From an uncultured Candidatus Entotheonella sp. (GTDB lineage Bacteria > Tectomicrobia > Entotheonellia > Entotheonellales > Entotheonellaceae), in assembly GCA_958295825.1 (NCBI GenBank), contig OY282375.1:3829489-3893488 (forward strand): a DNA stretch of 64,000 bases, read 5' to 3'. Positions within the stretch are counted from its first letter, which is position 1; each line of letters opens with the position of its first letter. The notes below the pieces were generated by a model that searched no databases, was not told where the DNA came from, and was given only the letters and a program-made list of their open reading frames with translations. Of the stretch, positions 6,208 to 13,767 are shown in pieces. Made by a program: the position numbers and the translations under genes.

Positions 6208-9200
6208 TCACAACAACGCATCCTGCCGCGCGTCGGCGGTGCCGCCTTTGCCCTTGCGGGTGACGTTAAACGCGCCGGCGGTGCGCAGGGTGTCGGCGCT
6301 GATGAGGGGGCCGTTGCAGATGCGGGTGAGGAGGTCGGCTTGGCGGGGTTCGAGGGCAACCAGGCGGCCGAGGACGTGGAGGACGTTCAGGAGTTCCGTG
6401 GTGTAGTCGGCGAGCCAGCGGTCGGGCTGGATTTTCTCCAGGGGCGACGGCGGCCGCCGGTCGCCGATGACGGCCCGCGTGCGGTCCTTCTTGCGGTAGC
6501 TGAACCAGTGCGCCAGCACCTGCTTGCCCGACACGTCGTATTGCCACACTTCTGGCGGCACGTTGTCGATAAAGCCCTCGCCGACCAGCAGGCGGCGCTT
6601 TTCGGCGTCGTAGTCGATGCGGTCGGGCATGCGCTCCGGGTCGGAGGGGATGGCGCCGTCCCTGGGGATCAGCGGCCCTTCTCCCTTGGGCATGCGCGGC
6701 GCGCCGGCGGGTCGGCCATTGGACGGGTCGGCGTAGCGTTCGCCGAAGGTGTGCAGCCAGATCACTTCTTCGCCCAGGGCGGTGGCTGCCGCGAAAAGCC
6801 CGGCGTCGCGGGTGAGGGGCAGGCGCAGGCCCGGTTGCGCCAGATCGTCCTGAAAGCGGCGAGTGTAGCCGGGATGCGCGATGACGGCAGCCAGGTAGGC
6901 CATGACCTGTTGACCGCCAACCGTCGCGCCAAGCTGCTCCGCCAAGCAATCCAGGAAAGCCCCCTTGACGTTGGAAGTGACGGCTTGGTGGTCGGCCCAG
7001 AGCGGAAAGACGCGCCCGCCGCGCCCGTGGTAGTGATGCAAGTCTGGAATGAGCGACGTAAAGCTGAGAGCCGGGCCATTGGTGGGCGTTCGGTCGTGTG
7101 GGGCCGTCAGGAAAACCTGCTTGTCCGAGAAGTTCTCCCAGAGGGTTGGATTTGGCTGGTTGATGACCCGGCCATCCGGGATGATCCACTGCCGGTCGAA
7201 CGACCGGAAGCCGTATCGCGCCGGGGCGATACATGTCCCCGTGTCGGTCGCCACCGGGTTGGCGCGATAGGCGTGACCGTACAGGCCGCTCTTCAGCGGC
7301 TTGTTCACGTGTTTGTCGCCGGGCTTCCCGTTCCTGATGTGAGGATGAAACAGTGTCTCCTTCCTGGCGGCGTCCGGCTCCCGCGCCAGGGCATCCCAGC
7401 GCGCTTCGAGCGATTGCCTGTCCGGGGCGATCACCCACACCCGGCCCGGCATCACGCCGGAACCGCCGTAGGCGAAGATGTCCTCCAGAGGCGCAAAGTC
7501 GTCCCAAGCGCCCGACGCCTTGGGCAGGAACGGCGCGCGCGGCTGGTCCGGGCACGCCGCCCAGCCGGCGTCTTCGAGGGAGATGCCGTCGAAGGCGGCG
7601 AATTTGTCCTCACGGGTCTTGCCGTCCAGGGTGCGGTAGCGAACCCGCGCCGGCTGGGGCGACGCCGCGCGGCGCTTGCGCAGGGCCATGACGATGCACA
7701 CCGGCTGCTGAACCCCTTGAAAGACGCGGCTGCGAATGGGCGGTTGATGGCCTTCCGGCGAGCAGTTGAGCACCCAGATTTCGTCCGCCTCGGCCCGCAG
7801 GTCGGCGCGCATCTTCTGAAAGCCGGGACCGTTCAGAAAGCCGGCCGCGGTGATGAAGCAGATGATGCCCGTCTGGTCGCGTTCCCGGCCCTTGGGCTCG
7901 GTGGGGTCGCCGTCGCCGAACACCTTCCAGGCGGCCCAGCGCCAGAAGTAGACGTAGAGGTTGCGGAGGTGCTTGGCGTGCGCCCCGACGTTCCATTCGG
8001 GCGGCGGCATCCAGTCCATGAGCGGCACGGGCTGGCTGGGCCGGTTGGCGCTGCCGTTCTCCACCCAGCCGCCCAGGCCCTTGGCTTTGTCCTTGTAGGG
8101 CGGGTTGCCGATGACGACGGTGATGCGCGCCTGCCGCTTGATGCGGTTCGCCTGGCGACGCGATTCGCCCAGCGGCATGAGGATTTGCGGGATGTATTCG
8201 TCCTCGACGAATGGGTTGCCCAGGGTGTCGGTGACGAACAGGCGCAGCGGCTCGGACCTGCCCGCGCAGGCTTCGCCCACAAGCTCCTGCAACTCGGCCA
8301 GCAGGCGAAGCTGGGCCACCGCGAAAGGGCCGAGCTGCAGCTCGAAACCGATCAGGCGGGGAATGGCGGCCTCGATCACCCCCGGAACCGCCCCCGGCCC
8401 TTGGTCCGCTTCCGTCGTTTCGGCGATGCGGCGCAGCACGCCCAAGAGATAAGTGCCGGTGCCGGTCGCCGGGTCCGCCACGGTCACGTCCGGCGCGGCC
8501 AAGCCTTCGGGCACGCCGAAGTAGGCGCCGGATTTCAGCGCTTCATCAACCAGGCGCACCATCGACATGACGACTTCCGGCGGGGTGTAGTACGAGCCCG
8601 TCTTGCGGCGCAGGTCGCTGTCGTAGGTGGTGAGGAATTTTTCGTAGAAGTAAAGCCAGGCTTCCGGGTCGCCCTTGCTGATGACGTCCCAGTGCACGGC
8701 GTCCAGGACGCGCGTCAGGGTGGCGAGGGAGGTTTTCAGGGTTTTCTGGTTTTCGGCGTCGTCGGTCAGCAGGCGCAGCGCCGTGCCGATCAGGGTGTTG
8801 GTCTGGCGCAGCTCGCCGGCCACGCGGTCAAGGCCATCGCTGAGCGTGATCCGGCGCGCCCGCGCCATGAGCAGGCCGAAGGTTACGGCCTGGGCGTAGC
8901 CGTCGGCAAAGGCTTCGTTGGTGGCGCTGGGGAACAGCAGCTTGCGCCAGTCGGTGGCGAGGTTGGTGAGCGGGCCGCAGCCCTGGGCCAGTTGCTCGGT
9001 TACTTCCTCACGCAGCAAGCGGCACAGCCGGGCCGTCAATTCGGCCAGCGCCGGGGCTGATTTCGGCGGCTGCGGTTGCCATTGGAAGAAGTCGGCGAAC
9101 AGACCCGGCAGCCCGGATGGGGCCGGCAGCCTGGCGCCGGCGGTTTCGATATCGCCGTCGAGCGTCAGGACCTTGCCTTCGAGATCGCCGTTTCGCCACA

Positions 9201-9576
9201 GGCTGAAGGCGTTGCCGTCGGTATAGATCAGGTTCGGCAGGGTCTGCAGCTTTTCCCACTGTTCGCGGTCGTGCCTGTCGGCGAAGCGCCGGGGGTCGGC
9301 GCCCTTGCCGGGCGCTTTGACCTCGATGAAGCCCACCAGCGCCGCGTTGAGCGTGATTGCGTAATCGGGCCGTGTCTTGAGAGCGGCCAGTGACGTCTCG
9401 CCCACCGCCGCGATCTGACTTTTTGGCAGGCCGAGGAATTCCGCGATGTCGCAGATCAACCCTTCAAGCGGCGCTCGGAGTTGATCTTCGGGCGCACCCG
9501 AAACCGCCGCGTTGCTGAGCTTGGCTTTTGCCCGGCTTCCGAAGTCCGAGATAATCGCGGCGAGTGTCTTTCCCAA
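6208..9576 (-). CDS. Type ISP-like restriction/modification enzyme lacking the helicase
   Basis: A single 1122-residue chain. The N-terminus carries a PD-(D/E)XK nuclease signature, Asp71 in RPDYAIT and FIEVKAPGK with Glu85/Lys87. A gamma-class N6-adenine methylase follows: TPPEVV before motif I VADPATGTGTYL near 370, and motif IV VIGNPPYKD near 490. The rest is a long C-terminal region resembling the target-recognition part of LlaGI/LlaBIII-type enzymes. Classical type ISP enzymes are about 1,570 residues and contain an SF2 translocase between nuclease and methylase. None is visible here, so how it restricts is unclear. The start is TTG at 9576, the first start after an in-frame stop, with AAGG 10 bases upstream. 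It probably stands alone. Confidence 0.85.
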   Translation of the reverse strand: MGKTLAAIISDFGSRAKAKLSNAAVSGAPEDQLRAPLEGLICDIAEFLGLPKSQIAAVGETSLAALKTRPDYAITLNAALVGFIEVKAPGKGADPRRFADRHDREQWEKLQTLPNLIYTDGNAFSLWRNGDLEGKVLTLDGDIETAGARLPAPSGLPGLFADFFQWQPQPPKSAPALAELTARLCRLLREEVTEQLAQGCGPLTNLATDWRKLLFPSATNEAFADGYAQAVTFGLLMARARRITLSDGLDRVAGELRQTNTLIGTALRLLTDDAENQKTLKTSLATLTRVLDAVHWDVISKGDPEAWLYFYEKFLTTYDSDLRRKTGSYYTPPEVVMSMVRLVDEALKSGAYFGVPEGLAAPDVTVADPATGTGTYLLGVLRRIAETTEADQGPGAVPGVIEAAIPRLIGFELQLGPFAVAQLRLLAELQELVGEACAGRSEPLRLFVTDTLGNPFVEDEYIPQILMPLGESRRQANRIKRQARITVVIGNPPYKDKAKGLGGWVENGSANRPSQPVPLMDWMPPPEWNVGAHAKHLRNLYVYFWRWAAWKVFGDGDPTEPKGRERDQTGIICFITAAGFLNGPGFQKMRADLRAEADEIWVLNCSPEGHQPPIRSRVFQGVQQPVCIVMALRKRRAASPQPARVRYRTLDGKTREDKFAAFDGISLEDAGWAACPDQPRAPFLPKASGAWDDFAPLEDIFAYGGSGVMPGRVWVIAPDRQSLEARWDALAREPDAARKETLFHPHIRNGKPGDKHVNKPLKSGLYGHAYRANPVATDTGTCIAPARYGFRSFDRQWIIPDGRVINQPNPTLWENFSDKQVFLTAPHDRTPTNGPALSFTSLIPDLHHYHGRGGRVFPLWADHQAVTSNVKGAFLDCLAEQLGATVGGQQVMAYLAAVIAHPGYTRRFQDDLAQPGLRLPLTRDAGLFAAATALGEEVIWLHTFGERYADPSNGRPAGAPRMPKGEGPLIPRDGAIPSDPERMPDRIDYDAEKRRLLVGEGFIDNVPPEVWQYDVSGKQVLAHWFSYRKKDRTRAVIGDRRPPSPLEKIQPDRWLADYTTELLNVLHVLGRLVALEPRQADLLTRICNGPLISADTLRTAGAFNVTRKGKGGTADARQDALL

Positions 9577-9735
9577 AGCCCTGGAACCTTATGGTGCTTT
9601 TGTTGTTATGCCCTGCGGTGCGGCCCGGGCCTGTTGACATACGCGCGACCGACGCCAGGAGGGTGTTCGCGGACGGTCCCGCACTTGTTTTGACCGCTTT
9701 CAGACGTCGCCTTGCCGGCGTCATCGTCACGCCCT

Positions 9736-9800
9736 CCTGGGAGCGCGGGCATCTTGCCCGCAGGGTTCCTCTTGGCGGGCTGGAAGCCCGCGCTCCCAGG
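9736..9800. repeat. REP-like double hairpin
   Basis: The element is bounded by a perfect 15-bp inverted repeat (cctgggagcgcgggc at 9736-9750 and its complement at 9786-9800). Two inner hairpins are built from gcgggc/gcccgc. It lies between the MoxR gene and the type ISP gene. Three further copies, with caggc in place of cgggc in the left arm, sit behind the helicase gene at 13207, 13441 and 13674. The 9577-9835 gap holds nothing else I can recognise. Confidence 0.8.
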
Positions 9801-9835
9801 GGGCTGATTTCCGGCGTCCCCATTGACGCCCGTCC

Positions 9836-10825
9836 TCAGCCACTGTGCTCCGGCAGGTCGCGGACGAGGCCGCGGACGATCTCGGCGGTGTCGATGCCCT
9901 CCGCCTCGCCCTCGAAATTCAGGATGAGGCGGTGTCGCAGGCAGGGCGCGGCGACCTCGCGCAGGTCGTCGAAGCTGACGTTGAAGCGTCCGGCGAACAG
10001 CGCCCGCACCTTGGCGGCGAGCACCAGGCTCTGCACGCCGCGCGGGCTGGAGCCGTAGCGCACGTAATGGCGCACCGCGTCGGTGGTGCGGGGCGTCTGC
10101 GGATGCGTGGCCATGACCAGGCGGATGGCGTAGTTCTTGACGTGCGAGGCCAGGGGCACGTCGCGCACCAGGCGCTGGGCCGCCAGGACGTCGGTTGCCG
10201 TGGCGACCGGCTCCGCCGTCTGCGCCTCGCCCCGGGTGGTGCGGTCGACGATGTCGCTGAGATCGTTGAACGACGGGTAGCTGATCTGCAATTTGAGCAG
10301 GAAGCGGTCGAGCTGCGCTTCGGGCAGCGGGTAGGTGCCGTCCATTTCGAGCGGGTTCTGGGTGGCCAGCACCAGGAACGGCAGGTGCAGCTTGTGCTCC
10401 GTGCCGGCCACCGTCACCGTCTGCTCCTGCATGGCTTCGAGCAGCGCCGACTGGGTTTTCGGCGTCGCGCGGTTGATCTCGTCGGCGAGCACGACGTTGC
10501 TGAAGATCGGGCCGGGCTGAAAGGCGAAATGGCGCTGTCCGGCCTCGTTTTCGAGGACCACGCGGGTGCCGATGATGTCGGCCGGCATGAGGTCGGGGGT
10601 GAACTGGATGCGCGAGAATTGCAGGTGCAGGGCGGCGCCGAGGCTCTTGACCAGCAGTGTTTTGCCGAGCCCGGGCACGCCTTCGAGGAGGGCATGGCCG
10701 CCGCACAGCAGGCAGGTGAGCAGGCCGTCCACGATGTCGCCGTGCCCCACGATGGCCTTGGCGATCTCGGTGCGGATGCGCGCCATGTCGGCACCGAATT
10801 GCGTGACTTGGTCGGTTACGTTCAT
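9836..10825 (-). CDS. MoxR-family AAA+ ATPase
   Basis: This 329-residue protein has Walker A GVPGLGKT (49-56), a Walker B / sensor block VLADEINRATPKTQ (about 112-125), and SALLEAMQEQTVTVAG, the MoxR signature. It ends with the C-terminal lid domain. MoxR ATPases act as chaperone-like remodelers that work with DUF58 and von Willebrand A partners. Its ATG overlaps the stop of the upstream helical membrane protein by 4 bp (ATGA), so the two are translationally coupled. The expected downstream partner, DUF58, now lies 9.4 kb away at the left edge of the window. Confidence 0.95.
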   Translation of the reverse strand: MNVTDQVTQFGADMARIRTEIAKAIVGHGDIVDGLLTCLLCGGHALLEGVPGLGKTLLVKSLGAALHLQFSRIQFTPDLMPADIIGTRVVLENEAGQRHFAFQPGPIFSNVVLADEINRATPKTQSALLEAMQEQTVTVAGTEHKLHLPFLVLATQNPLEMDGTYPLPEAQLDRFLLKLQISYPSFNDLSDIVDRTTRGEAQTAEPVATATDVLAAQRLVRDVPLASHVKNYAIRLVMATHPQTPRTTDAVRHYVRYGSSPRGVQSLVLAAKVRALFAGRFNVSFDDLREVAAPCLRHRLILNFEGEAEGIDTAEIVRGLVRDLPEHSG

Positions 10826-12342
10826 TCCCGCACCATCCCCAGCGACAGGAAGTATTGCTTGATCTGCTCGCGGTAGCCGCGCGGGATGTCCTCGTGCGTC
10901 AGCACCTCCTCGGCGGCCTGCTGGTACTGCACGGCGACCTCCTCCACGGGCGCCTGCGCCGCGTTGAGCATCGGCAGGCGGCGCAGGTATTGCAGGCGCG
11001 TGGGGCCGGGGCTGTTGCGCAACTCGACGTGCGACGTGGGCTGCTCGGACTCGCGCAGGGCCTGTTCGGGACGGGCGTCGACACGGGTGGACATACCGTA
11101 GCCGGCGTCGGAGCCGGGGGCGGAAAATTCCTCCATGCCGTACAGGTCTTCCATCATGAACTCGCCGCCGAACTGGCGCGGGTCGAAGTCGCCCTGTGCC
11201 TGCCGGGCGCCGGGCGCCGGGTCGCCGCCGGGTTGCCCCTCGGCCTGTTGCCGCAGGCTGCGGGAGGCGTATTCCAGGGCGCGACGGGCGCGTTCGAGGT
11301 GCTGGAGCTCTTCGCTGGCCTGCTGCTGCTCAATGACATCACGCAGCAATTGCCGCGCCGCCTGCACGTCGCCGGCGCGCAGGTTTTGCAACAGCGATTC
11401 CAGTTCGGGAACCGGCATGGCGCCGGCCTGCTGGCGCAGGCGCTGCAGGCTTTGCTCGGCTGCCGCGACCCGGTCGCGCGACGGTGTTTCATCGTCCAAG
11501 AGGTTCAGCACGTCGCGCAACTCCTGCTTGAGGCTCTTGCCGGACGGCAGCGTGTCGCGCGCCGCCAACCGGCCCATGCCGCTCATCAAGACGCGCTCGC
11601 GCAACTCCTCGCGCAGGCGTTGCAGGTAGTCCGAAAGGGTGGCGATGCGGTCCGTGGAGGCGTCCTGGGGGGGGCGCTCATCCTGCAGGTGCTTGCCGAG
11701 ATTCTGCAACTGGCGCGCCAGGATGAGGCTGCGGTCCAGGTGCTCCTGTTTGGCGAGCCGCTCCAGTTCGTCGCCCCATTGTTCGAGGCGCTGGCCCTCG
11801 CGCGCCACCTGGCGGCTGAAATCCGTATCGTCGAGGGTGGCGAACGACCACGTGGGCGTTTCTATCCAGTGCAGGGCGAGGACGGCGAGCAGCAGAACCG
11901 GCATGGCCCACAGCCGGCGCGGCAGATGCAGCGGCAACACCTGGCGCGGCTCGACGCGGGGGGCCAGCCGCTCGGCCTCGGCCATCAGGGCGGCGCTGAA
12001 AGGGTGATCGGCATGTTGTTTGCCGTACTCGTAGGCGGTGCTGAGGCGTTCGTGGCCGCGCAGGGTGCGGTCCGCCGCGGCCAGCATCTCCAGCGGGGCG
12101 CCGCGTCCGGGCCAACTGAGGCAAAGGACAATACCGAGGGTTACGAGGGCGAGGATGCCATAGACGGCCGGCAGGGAAGCCGTCCACACGCCGGCGGTGA
12201 CAAGGGCCGTCGTCAGGCAGGCGGCGGCGAGGCCGACGAGGGCGGCGTCCAGGGAGCGGCGCAGCCGCCGCAGAAACCGGTAGCGCCGTTGCAACCGCGT
12301 CACGGCCTGCTCAAGGAGGCCCGACTGATCCATCGTCTTCAC
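10822..12342 (-). CDS. Membrane protein with long helical periplasmic/cytoplasmic region
   Basis: The 506-residue protein has two close membrane segments at about 33-52 and 58-77, and a third at about 145-165 (LWAMPVLLLAVLALHW). About 330 residues of charged helix rich in Arg, Gln and Glu follow, with coiled-coil character. No catalytic motif is visible. Proteins of this layout are found next to MoxR and DUF58 genes, where they may be membrane platforms or substrates for the ATPase. That is inference from context. It overlaps MoxR by 4 bp and the upstream permease-like gene by 32 bp, so all three form one operon. Confidence 0.8.
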   Translation of the reverse strand: MKTMDQSGLLEQAVTRLQRRYRFLRRLRRSLDAALVGLAAACLTTALVTAGVWTASLPAVYGILALVTLGIVLCLSWPGRGAPLEMLAAADRTLRGHERLSTAYEYGKQHADHPFSAALMAEAERLAPRVEPRQVLPLHLPRRLWAMPVLLLAVLALHWIETPTWSFATLDDTDFSRQVAREGQRLEQWGDELERLAKQEHLDRSLILARQLQNLGKHLQDERPPQDASTDRIATLSDYLQRLREELRERVLMSGMGRLAARDTLPSGKSLKQELRDVLNLLDDETPSRDRVAAAEQSLQRLRQQAGAMPVPELESLLQNLRAGDVQAARQLLRDVIEQQQASEELQHLERARRALEYASRSLRQQAEGQPGGDPAPGARQAQGDFDPRQFGGEFMMEDLYGMEEFSAPGSDAGYGMSTRVDARPEQALRESEQPTSHVELRNSPGPTRLQYLRRLPMLNAAQAPVEEVAVQYQQAAEEVLTHEDIPRGYREQIKQYFLSLGMVRE

Positions 12343-13135
12343 CTCCCTCAGGGCCGTTGCGGAGAGCCAATCGGCGTTGCAGCCAGCGTGCGCGCAAGGC
12401 GGCGATTATAAAAAACAGCCCCCCCAGAATCAAATGCAGCGCCACCGTGGCGGCCCACCCCGGCGCGGAGTGCCCCATGAGGCTGACGGCGCCCAGGCGC
12501 TGCGGCCAGATGCTGGTGTCGATGAACGCCAGCACCGGGTTGGCGAGCGGCCACACGAAGCCGCTGACCAGGACGAACCACAGGTACGCGACGCGCACCA
12601 GGATGTAGAGGACGAAGTCGTCGCGCTCGAACCAGACCAGCAAGGTGACGCCGATGATCCGGTACGCCGTCAGGCACGCCAGCAGCACGAGCATGCCGGT
12701 GCCGAGATGCGCGAGCGACTCGCCGGAGACGCCGGCGGCCAGCAGCAACAGGGGCCACGACAGGCCCCAGAAGAACAGCGTTTCGACGCCGCCGGCCGCC
12801 AGATAGCCGCGCAGGAACGCGCCGACCGGCAGCGGCGTGAACGCCAGCCAGTCGCGCAGGGTGGCGTTCTGCCCGCCCAGCAGATGACGCGCCCCTTGCG
12901 TAAAGCTGAGATAGGCCAGGATGATCGTCGCCGTGCCGCCCATGGCGTTGTACGTGAACGGCAGGTCGCGCAGGCTCAGGAAGCCTTCCTTCGGCCACGT
13001 GATGAACAGCGCCAGCGACAGCACCGCGGCGTAATTCAGCCCGTGCGTCCAGCACGTGCTGCGGTGCGTCATGGCGTCCAGCGCGCCGCGGAAGATCGGG
13101 TTGCGCAGCGCCTTCCTGCCGGGTATGGGAATCAT
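12311..13135 (-). CDS. Polytopic membrane protein (ABC-2 permease-like)
   Basis: This 274-residue protein starts at ATG 13135 (MIPIPGRKALRNPIFRG). It has six hydrophobic segments: near 31-50, 60-80, 95-140 (probably two), 150-170, 185-205 and 235-258. The soluble N-terminal leader and the spacing resemble ABC-2 type permease subunits. The partner ATPase gene is not in the window; it would be expected upstream, where the defence block now begins. It overlaps the downstream helical membrane protein gene. An upstream extension to 13297 is possible but runs through a repeated REP/relic segment, so I chose the inner ATG. Confidence 0.7.
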   Translation of the reverse strand: MIPIPGRKALRNPIFRGALDAMTHRSTCWTHGLNYAAVLSLALFITWPKEGFLSLRDLPFTYNAMGGTATIILAYLSFTQGARHLLGGQNATLRDWLAFTPLPVGAFLRGYLAAGGVETLFFWGLSWPLLLLAAGVSGESLAHLGTGMLVLLACLTAYRIIGVTLLVWFERDDFVLYILVRVAYLWFVLVSGFVWPLANPVLAFIDTSIWPQRLGAVSLMGHSAPGWAATVALHLILGGLFFIIAALRARWLQRRLALRNGPEGGEDDGSVGPP

Positions 13136-13301
13136 TCGGGGGTCTCTGCAGGTGTAGGTGACGTTAAGCATCTTCAGAGGACATTGGTGAAGAGCGATGC
13201 CTATCTCCTGGGAGCGCAGGCATCTTGCCTGCATGGGTCGCCCGTTGCGGGCTGGAAGCCCGCGCTCCCAGGCGGGTGCAGGGTCCTTCACAAACACCCA
13301 C

Positions 13302-13418
13302 TCAGGCGTCCAGAACGTCCTTTAACGACCCGACGCTTGGCGCATGGTCATGCCGAGCCGCGAACTCCGGCGCGACGAACAGCCGTGTCCTCATCATGCA
13401 GGTTGATGATGAGGACGT
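13302..13418 (-). pseudogene. Relic 1 of the helicase gene 3' end
   Basis: On the minus strand this segment reads a fragment equivalent to INLHDEDT (from the helicase motif VI region, INLHYEDT) and then, in another frame, the helicase C-terminus LFVAPEF...VGSLKDVLDA and stop. The internal joint falls at gaacag|ccgtgtcctcat, corresponding to positions 13848 and 14308 of the intact gene. It cannot encode anything useful. An almost identical copy follows at 13535-13650. Confidence 0.8.
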
Positions 13419-13534
13419 TGGTGAAGAGCGATGCCTTCCTCCTGGGAGCGCAGGCATCTTGCCTGCATGGGTCGTCCGTTGCGGGCTGGAAACCCGCGCT
13501 CCCAGGCGGGTGCAGGGTCCTTCACAAACACCAC

Positions 13535-13650
13535 TCAGGCGTCCAGAACGTCCTTTAACGACCCGACGCTTGGCGCATGGTCATGCCGCGCCGCGAACTC
13601 CGGCGCGACGAACAGCCGTGTCCTCATCATGCAGGTTGATGACGAGGACG
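13535..13650 (-). pseudogene. Relic 2 of the helicase gene 3' end
   Basis: Second copy of the joint described for 13302-13418, differing at a few bases (tgccgcgcc versus tgccgagcc, gatgacg versus gatgatg). The shared joint shows that one deleted copy was formed first and was then duplicated together with its REP hairpin. Confidence 0.8.
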
Positions 13651-13767
13651 TTGGTGAAGAGCGATGCCTTCCTCCTGGGAGCGCAGGCATCTTGCCTGCA
13701 TGGGTCGCCCGTTGCGGGCTGGAAGCCCGCGCTCCCAGGCGGGTGCAGGGTCCTCACAAACACCCAC

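Larger units (their letters stand above)
13181..13767. repeat. Two-and-a-half tandem copies of a 233-bp composite repeat
   Basis: Three REP-like double hairpins (13207-13272, 13441-13506, 13674-13739) are spaced 234 and 233 bp apart. Between them are two near-identical relics of the helicase gene 3' end (13302-13418 and 13535-13650). Each relic joins the last 28 codons of the helicase directly to a 28-bp piece that otherwise lies about 460 bp further inside the gene (near 14308). The third unit runs into the real helicase stop at 13768. No gene lies between 13136 and 13767. Confidence 0.9.

Noticed and set aside
6142..9060. A 972-codon open frame on the plus strand opposite the type ISP gene
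   Set aside because: High-GC antisense shadow. The protein shows no family motif, whereas the minus-strand frame carries nuclease, methylase and recognition motifs.
9845..12411. Long plus-strand frames opposite MoxR and the helical membrane protein
   Set aside because: Shadows. The minus strand has Walker motifs and membrane segments in the right order and 4-bp gene overlaps.
13181..13767. Possible CRISPR array or satellite
   Set aside because: Units are 233 bp, with recognisable helicase-gene and REP parts, not short repeats with unique spacers. No cas gene is present.
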